Source: Rattus norvegicus
Lineage: Eukaryota; Chordata; Mammalia; Rodentia; Muridae
Assembly: GCF_036323735.1 (NCBI RefSeq)
Contig: NC_086027.1
Coordinates: 86,067,662-86,131,661, forward strand
Direction: 5' to 3'
Length of the DNA: 64,000 bases
Shown here piece after piece: positions 57,140 through 64,000 of this stretch. Position 1 is the stretch's first letter. The number at the start of each line of letters is the position of its first letter. A program made the position numbers and the translations under genes. Under the pieces are notes generated by a model. That model worked only from the letters and a program-made list of their open reading frames with translations, had not been told where the DNA came from and searched no databases.

Positions 57140-57378
57140 TAAGAAAGCACAGCACACTGAATAAGCCATGAGGAGCAAACCAATAAGAAGTATTTCACCA
57201 CGGTCTCTGCTTCAGTTCCTGCCTCTAAGTGCCTGGCCTGTCTTGAGTTCTTGAGTTCCCACTTTGGCTTCTTTTAATGATGGGATGTGATCACACAGCA
57301 TGTAGGCAAAATAAAGCCCTTACTCTTCCCATGTTGCTTTTGATCAGTATGTTTTATCATAGCCACAGGAAGCACGTA
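57140..57378 (+). mobile_element. MaLR-type repeat, sense 3' part
   Basis: 'ctctgcttcagttcctgcct', 'aatgatgggatgtgatcac', 'ggcaaaataaagcccttac' and 'atgttttatcatagccacag' follow the same order as the antisense copies at 18.7 and 26.3 kb. Confidence 0.65.
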
Positions 57379-57751
57379 AAGACAGATATTTTTCCACGTC
57401 CTAGATTTCCAAGGCAATAGAAAATAGAATGTGGATGGGAACTATGTTCAGTGAGACAGACTCTCAGTCAACATGGCCTTGTGGTTTTTTGTTTGTTTGT
57501 TTGGTTGGTTTTTTTTTTTAACTACTTGCCAATAGGAAGCACGCCATGCCTGAGGGGAACTCTTCTGCTTTCTGAAGACTAGTTCTGGAGGTTCCTTTCT
57601 TCCTATGCTTAAATGTGCATAATAAATCATGGTGGGGGAAAGATGGCTTGAATGGCTGGTTAATTATCCAAAATATCCTGTCATATGCCAAGCAAGTGAT
57701 GACTACTTACTTTAATCTTGTAATAAAGGTTCATTTAGGTTGATATCATCA

Positions 57752-57753
<2 letters not shown>
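57379..57753. other. Unassigned DNA
   Basis: A GTTT/T-rich tract lies at about 57484-57520. No gene is seen. Confidence 0.4.

Positions 57754-57797
<44 letters not shown>
57754..57797. repeat. (CA)n microsatellite
   Basis: About 44 bp of CA repeat. Confidence 0.97.
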
Positions 57798-57800
<3 letters not shown>

Positions 57801-58379
57801 CCTCTGATTTTCCCCTACAAGGACTATAAGATATTTTCTTATATTTTATTGATTAATCCTTAAGATAGATATTCTTTTACTTACATATATATTTCCAAAT
57901 GCAAACTATCTCATGAAATTTCCAATAACGTAGGAAGCTCAGTTTCTCCTGCCATTAGGTCAATGTCAATGTCGCAGTCTTCTGAGAATTAGAGGAGAGA
58001 CTTGGCTATCCCTCACGGGGCTGTGTGCATGCTCCCATTACCACTGGCCTCTTAGTCACCTGGCTGAGAAATATATCAGAGATAATCAACATGTTCACTT
58101 GTAAGTGTTCTAGAAAGGGCCTTTCTCCAAATGTTTAATTTTTTAACCCCCTGCCTATCAAGTATTACATGCAAAGAATAATTTTAGGAAAGTAAATCCA
58201 TTTGAAACTAATACATATAATTAAATCACATGACTCATTGAAAGGTCATGGAGTCCAACTTATTTTTAGTTGAATGAACGTATTTAGCAAAGCAGATGAT
58301 TTTGAGAAAATAGATGCTTGATCTGTTTTAAAGAAAGTTCTAGTATAGCAAGAACCCTACCCAGCATGTTCACTATCTG
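57798..58379. other. Unassigned DNA
   Basis: No gene or transposon is recognised. Confidence 0.4.
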
Positions 58380-58383
58380 TGTA

Positions 58384-58441
<58 letters not shown>
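58380..58441. repeat. (TG)n-(TA)n microsatellite
   Basis: A short TG lead followed by about 46 bp of pure TA. Confidence 0.97.
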
Positions 58442-58442
<1 letters not shown>

Positions 58443-58529
58443 GGCTAAATTATACCTTTGAAAGGGAGGGTGGAGTTCATTAGAGCAAATGGAAATCATT
58501 GCAGAAAACCACAAATGAACACAATGCAG

Positions 58530-59065
58530 AAATCAACGGACCGTGGGGAGCACAGTCATAATGGAAACATCTACGACAAAGCTACTACATCAATGGCTCA
58601 GGAAACATCACAGAAGATGGGGAGGAAACACTGTAAGAACCAGAATACCAGGAAGTTCACTGTGAGACTCTCTCCTAGAGATGGATGCGTAAGTCAGAAA
58701 TGAGCAATGAGAATATGAAGAGACATGCTAACTCAGAATGGGGATAATGTCATGGGGCCCCAGCCCTAGACAAAGAACTATAGGCAAATAGTGGCTACTG
58801 AGAGATGGAGAGTTAGCTTCTCCCAGAGATGGGCCCCTAATGGGCTACCCAATACAAAATGGCCAGCCCTAAAACCATATACACACAAGCGACAAAAGTA
58901 GACTCGGGTGTTATATGTATGTTTTTGTGCATATATATATTTTAATCAAAGAGCAGGGTATGAATTTGAGAGGGAAGGACATGGAAAAGGATGAAGGGAG
59001 AAAATGGAAAGGGGAAATGTAATTAGATTTTAATTTAAATGGATTTAAAATAAATAAATACATAA
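58530..59065 (+). mobile_element. L1 (Lx-like) 3' UTR, sense
   Basis: 'tcatggggccccagccctag', 'aactataggcaaatagtgg', 'tgagagggaaggacatgg' and 'ggaaatgtaattagatttta' match the order of an old rodent L1 3' UTR. It ends in a TAAA-rich tail near 59060. Confidence 0.8.
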
Positions 59066-60504
59066 TTTAGAAACTTATATAGCAATTATAACCCACAATT
59101 CAGGTAACAGCGTTATCCAACAGAAGGCTATTAAAATGTCATTATATCTTGTGTGTTTATCTGTGTCTGTCTGTCTGTCTTAGTATGTATATATACTTCT
59201 GTATACCCTTGGAAGATAGGCGAGGGGATGCTTATCTCTCCAGCCCCAGTCACTGTATCTCAATACATAAGTTAAAAAGTCTATTTCAGCCCTTTGCTTC
59301 TCTATATAATTTGTCAATGTGGATGTCTTCCTGTTGCTTGACTAGAGTTTTAGTTAGATGAAAAGGTGCCCTTTTTCCAGTCAATAACAAAGGTAAGGCA
59401 ATATATAATACAAACTTTCCTATTAAGGAAGACTTCTCATGCACAGTTTGCTTTGGAAAATTAAATGTATTAGGGCAGTGCCCGTTTTTTAAACAATGCC
59501 AGAAAATTAGGAGCAAAAGACCTAAGTTTGAATTGAGGATTCTCTTCTATGTGAGAAAATATGACAGGGAAACTGTTTCATCCCAAGGTAAGATGTTGTT
59601 TGAGAGCCAACAATAAGTTTCTGAAGATGTATGTATCTGTTCAGAGGTTGAGCATGGAAAGTAAAATCTATCTTACAAACAATCAAGATAAATTATATAT
59701 GCATTTATAATGAAAATGCTTAGCAAAGTATTTTTTTTAATGTGCCCGTCATGCTCTGGGGTAAAGTCACTTCACATGAGGGGTCACAAATTCCCTACTT
59801 GCAAAATAAAACATTGTTTGGACTTTGTGCTGCCTAATATTACATGATTCCTATGGGAAATAAAAGTCTCCAGGATCAACATATATGAAAATATATAAAA
59901 TCTCTCTGCCTCCAATTGAACGGATATCTGCTATTCTTCTTAACATCAAAAGATGGTGACCTTACAATCTCTGTTCTTCTGGAACCTTATTTATCCTCAC
60001 CTTTTGAGATCCACTTACAATCAGGACCAGATGGCTCGAGACCACCCGTTTTCACATGCAGAACTGAGTCCCTCGGTTTTTTTCCACCTTTAATGCAAAC
60101 ATCTTGATTCAGCTTCCAAGAGCTTTCTTGCAAAAAGTATGAAAATATATGTAAGAAGTAAAGAACAAGTAATAACATTTATCTGTGAATTCGGATATGG
60201 ACTGGTAAAAAGGGATCCTTTCATATTTCAGTGTAAAGTGGGTAGTGTTGGCTATGAGACATCGGTACGAAAGACTATACGAAGTGATGACAATATACTG
60301 GGCTTAGTCGACTTTTTGGCCTACTTTGCGACATAATCTCTTTGACCTTGCTTCGACTCCGTGGGTGTTCATTTCCTCATCTCCAGATGGAGATCTCAGC
60401 CTGAGTGAGCACCAAGAGTCTTAGAAGCTCTAAAGGCCAAACTACCTGTCCGTGTAGACATGACAAATCAGGAGATCATTCTCAAATGGAGAGAAATCCA
60501 GTGC
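59066..60504. other. Unassigned DNA with a possible MIR fragment
   Basis: 'tctctttgaccttgcttcg' and 'gttcatttcctcatctccag' at about 60335-60410 resemble the sense MIR core. Otherwise no gene or repeat is recognised. A (CTGT)n run lies near 59165-59180. Confidence 0.4.
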
Positions 60505-60600
60505 TAAGGTGTAGGTCCATTGCAGAGAGCTTGCTTAGCATACATGAGGCCCTCGGGTCAGCCCTCAGCATTGCCAAACCAAAACCAAACAAACACAGAG
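60505..60600 (+). mobile_element. ID SINE
   Basis: 'gagagcttgcttagcataca', 'aggccctcgggtcagccct' and an A-rich CAAA tail match an ID element of about 75 bp plus tail. It is diverged. Confidence 0.8.
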
Positions 60601-61201
60601 AAACCATCTCCATTGCTTTTAGTCAGGAGTCCTCATGGCCTGACTATCGAAGTGTATGAAGTCCCAGATGATACAGTGTCCCTTGGCAATGAAACTGAGG
60701 TCTAGTTACCTCCACGTCATGGTGCTGTCCCAGAGATCACTGATGCCGGACCTTTCCATGCCAGATTCATCAATGTGTCTATTTTTCTTCTCCTTTGTCT
60801 CATTCCCTCCATCCCTGTTCTCATGTAAGGGATGTATGGAAGTGTTTATTTCACAGTGAAAAGCACCATTTGTCCCAGAGCTCACTAATCCACAGCAGGC
60901 AAGTGATACATATAGGGTTGGTGGGGTTCTACATATGTCAGGCACCATTTCTGAAATAAATCAACCCGTTCTGCATATCCTTATTATTGCTAATTAATAA
61001 TCATGAGTCATTATTGAAGCTCTCTAGGGGAACCAATTCCACAGTACTGTGGAAGATAAAAAGGCTTCTGAAAGTTCAAATCTTACAGAAGGTCAATAGT
61101 TTATAAGTGCTAGAAAAATGCCAGAATCCCATTTATCCAGTTATTTTAACAACCTTCTGTCTCGGAAATGAAGACATTAAGAGTCCTTATGAATTAAATT
61201 T
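60601..61201. other. Unassigned DNA
   Basis: No gene or transposon is recognised. Confidence 0.4.
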
Positions 61202-61345
61202 GAGGCCATGCCTGTGGCACAGATCTGTGATCTGAGCTACTTGGGAGGGTGACACACAAGATGGACAAGATCAAGACACGCCTGGATTGTAGAATGAATT
61301 CAAGATCAGTTAGGGTGGCTCACGCAAACACTCTCAAAATAAAAG
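61202..61345 (+). mobile_element. Diverged B1-like SINE
   Basis: 'gaggccatgcctgtggcac', 'tctgagctacttgggagg' and 'agaatgaattcaagatcagt' are in B1/PB1 order with many changes. Confidence 0.72.
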
Positions 61346-61352
61346 ATGGAGC

Positions 61353-61353
61353 A

Positions 61354-61396
<43 letters not shown>
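61353..61396. repeat. (TA)n microsatellite
   Basis: About 42 bp of pure TA directly after the B1-like tail. Confidence 0.97.
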
Positions 61397-61399
<3 letters not shown>

Positions 61400-61611
61400 A
61401 AATTTAAAGATGCTGAGAAGTGAATATTTGAGGAGAAAAAATATTCATGTTTATGCTGTGAATCTCTCATACTGAAATAAGCTGAATATTTTATTAAGTC
61501 CTCAGCACCATGATCTACCCACAATCCTCATTTTCTATTCTGGTGTTCTCAGTTTGTTTTTTTACATTTTATTCTGTCTCTCTCTATCCACAGACCTATA
61601 ACTTTCAATTC

Positions 61612-61613
<2 letters not shown>

Positions 61614-61652
<39 letters not shown>

Positions 61653-61690
61653 TGTGTGTGTGTCTGTCTGTCTGTCTGTGTCTGTGTGTA
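61614..61690. repeat. (GT)n-(CTGT)n microsatellite
   Basis: GT repeat changing to CTGT units over about 75 bp. Confidence 0.96.
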
Positions 61691-61744
61691 TTTTAAAAAT
61701 AACTTCTCCTTTGCTCATTTTTACTTCTCTCTAAAACTATCTTT

Positions 61745-62028
61745 TATTTAGGTCAGTAAGATGGTTCTGGGCGGTAAAGTGCTTGTTAAGCAAGCCTGAC
61801 TGCCTGAGCTCAATCTCTCAGAACTCATGTGGAAAAAAAATGCTAGAAATGTTAGGATACTCCTACAATTCCAACACTTACAATGGGATGCAAAGCAGAG
61901 ACAAGAGACTCACCGGGAAGTTCATAGAGCAGTCAGCTGGGGCCTCTCAGCACAGCAGAAGCAAGAGACAGTAGCCCAACAAGATGTATGGCTAGGACCA
62001 ACTTCTGGAAGTTGACCTTCACAAGTGT
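61745..62028 (+). mobile_element. B4 SINE
   Basis: 'gtaaagtgcttgttaagcaa', 'gcctgagctcaatctctcag', 'tacaattccaacacttac' and 'agttgaccttcacaagtgtg' in B4 order. Its 3' end grades into the TC/CA array. Confidence 0.85.
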
Positions 62029-62030
62029 GT

Positions 62031-62115
<85 letters not shown>

Positions 62116-62142
62116 CACGCGCATGCACGCACACACGCACAC
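62029..62142. repeat. (TC)n-(AC)n compound microsatellite
   Basis: About 46 bp of TC, about 32 bp of AC, then a degenerate GCACGC/ACAC tail. Its frames are artefacts. Confidence 0.96.
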
Positions 62143-62788
62143 AATAACAACAACAACAGCAAAAATTAAGTAAAATGTAATTATCTTTGTCTTCGGTTTC
62201 GAGCCTGTAAATGAATATTCTAATTTTTATTTTTCTCTGTTTTCTTCACTTTGAGTATTTTATTTTATTTTGGATCTGTGCCTTTTATTTTTGAGAACCT
62301 GTTGATCATAAGAGTGATGAAGAAGGAATAATGCCCTGAGTTTTATATAGTTATCATCCTTTTCCTGCTGCCTCACAAGATTATATTTATTATGTGATAG
62401 ATTAGTTAAATTATTTGATGAAATCATGAAGTTTGAGGGTACCCATTTAGAGCTTCCTTAGAGATAATTCTGTGAGCATCTCTACAGAGCAAGCAATCTG
62501 TATTGGAGGAAGAATGTATAAAAGAGAAGTGTTTGAGGTCTTTCAAGGTGGAAAACCCCTATGTGCACTGGTTTATGAAACCTGGCTTGTTTTTGTCTAG
62601 CTTAGTGTATTCAAAGATCGCTCATCAAAGTACCTTTCACCCTTTCTTCCATTCACTCTGATTTTCTTACTGAAGAGAAGAAAAGAAGAGACAATAATGT
62701 ATCTTCTAGTCAGGGGACTGTATTTATGTAGTCATGACAAGGGCAGTTGCTTCAAAAACAATGAAGTCATACGTGTTAGAAATATAAG
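62143..62788. other. Unassigned DNA
   Basis: No gene or transposon is recognised. Confidence 0.4.
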
Positions 62789-62905
62789 GCCAGGGGGCTG
62801 GAGAGAGATAGCTCAGGAGTTAAAGCCCTTGCTACCCTTTCAAAGGACCTGGGTTCAGTTCCTGGAACCCACATGGCAGCTCACAACTGTAACTCCAGTT
62901 CAAGC
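62789..62905 (+). mobile_element. B2/B3-type SINE, 3'-truncated
   Basis: 'gggggctggagagagatagc', 'acctgggttcagttcctgga' and 'cacatggcagctcacaactg' are followed by an abrupt end after 'aactccagttc'. Confidence 0.88.
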
Positions 62906-62984
62906 AATAATATTTTCTTATTTAAAAAGGAAATAGTAATTCTTTACACACAAACATACAAGTCCAGCCACAACCATGACACAG

Positions 62985-63175
62985 ATAATTTACATTATAT
63001 TATATCATCATTAAGTATATTTTTCAAGTAACAAGAAATACATAAAAGTAACTATTTTATTAAATAATTAATATGTATTAATTATAATATTTAAATATAA
63101 TAAAATATAGTAGATGAAAGTAATAAATAATTAAAATCAATATAGCAAAAATACTATTTTAACACGTGATCAGAA
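62985..63175. repeat. AT-rich low-complexity tract
   Basis: About 190 bp with very high AT content built from TTAAATA and AATTA words. Confidence 0.8.
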
Positions 63176-64000
63176 TGAAAATTATCAACAGGAAATCAAA
63201 CCTTCTGTGCTAAGGTTTGAAAGTCACTAACTAGCTTACCTTTGGATCAGTCCGATCCCAAAGGTCCATAGGTGGATAATGGCTACCATAAGTGGGTTCA
63301 GGTAACTAACCTGAGATCTTTGTTTGTTGGTTTATTAGCTGTAGAAAGTATTTTTATGCTTGAGTTGGCTTTTATTCATTTCATGGAGGGAAAAAATGCT
63401 AAGATAGGAGACTTCACATGGAAAAAAGCTCAGAGTTTTAGATCCTTGGGCCATTTGACCACATTCTCCTTCTGGAGACAGGGATCAGCTGCAGTTCAGT
63501 GATAACTGCCTCTGCCCTGTCACTTACAGACCATTTCACACGTGAGGGTCACCTGCTTGGCCCCACAGGGATTTATCTTGCAGATAAAAAAGGAGAGACC
63601 CAGAGAAGCCACCTGTCATTCAAGCCTCGGCTGCTGACAGACCTCAAACTAACACCGGAGTCCCTGATAAGACTTCCTGGAGACGCCATTTCTTAAGAGC
63701 AAACAAAAATTTTCCCATTCTATTAGCCAATTAGATGCTGTTCCTTCACAGCTGTGTATTCGGTACTCAGGCTCTTCTAAAAGCAACTGAGTTGCTCACC
63801 GATCGGAGTTTCAGGCAGAGCCTTCTCCTCTCTTGGTCTGACTTTAGGCAAACTTGACTTGTAAGTCAGCAGGAGAAGCCATCAGTTTTGAACTTTTAGG
63901 ACATCTGTCTTCCTCTCCGAATCTTGCTTTGGATTATTTAGGACTTCTAAATGAAGTTTAGGGGAAAAATGATTTCTAAAGTACATGTTTGCTGTATGGT
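63176..64000. other. Unassigned single-copy DNA at the right edge
   Basis: No transposon is recognised. The 76- and 65-codon plus frames at 63272 and 63499 lack motifs or splice context. They would need alignment before any claim. Confidence 0.4.

Overview
The window looks like 64 kb of non-coding murine rodent DNA, most likely mouse; rat is not excluded. The evidence is B1, B3, B4 and ID SINEs, rodent L1 3' ends, MaLR-type LTRs, a URR1-like hAT element, a gammaretrovirus-like ERV, and many long CA/GT/TC microsatellites. I find no intact host gene, no convincing multi-exon structure, no tRNA or rRNA gene, no CpG island and no prokaryotic-style operon. Nearly all the longer open frames are translations of simple repeats or of decayed transposons. 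The window therefore reads as a gene desert or the inside of a very large intron.

Layout. 0-4 kb: a MaLR-type 3' end, B3 SINEs and CA repeats. 4.2-4.8 kb: two antisense L1 3' ends. 4.85-6.1 kb and 10.5-11.9 kb: repeat-poor, homeodomain-site-rich blocks that look like candidate conserved non-coding elements. 12-20 kb: SINEs, three MaLR-type copies and microsatellites. 20.1-26.2 kb: SINEs, several ancient MIRs and one L1 3' UTR. 26.3-30.0 kb: the most informative locus, a MaLR-type repeat split by a minus-strand, env-less gammaretroviral ERV copy. That copy ends in poly(A) directly after the R region and is flanked by a 16-bp target-site duplication. 30.2-33.4 kb: old L1 fragments and an unrecognised 106-codon ORF. 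35-40.7 kb: compound microsatellites, a 301-bp uninterrupted purine run with stepwise-changing pentamers, an E-box cluster, and a purine-rich region holding a 37-bp minisatellite. 40.7-50.5 kb: dense SINEs, a URR1-like DNA transposon with inverted ends, and a roughly 0.9-kb medium-reiterated repeat with internal tandem units. 50.5-64 kb: mostly single-copy DNA with scattered SINEs, a MaLR LTR, L1 3' UTR sequence and AT-rich stretches.

No genes act together here. The interest lies in transposon history (L1 machinery apparently having copied a retroviral mRNA), unusual purine tracts, and repeat-poor blocks that may be regulatory. Family names for repeats come from remembered consensus features and were not checked with RepeatMasker. 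Boundaries of diverged repeats are good to about 10-40 bases.
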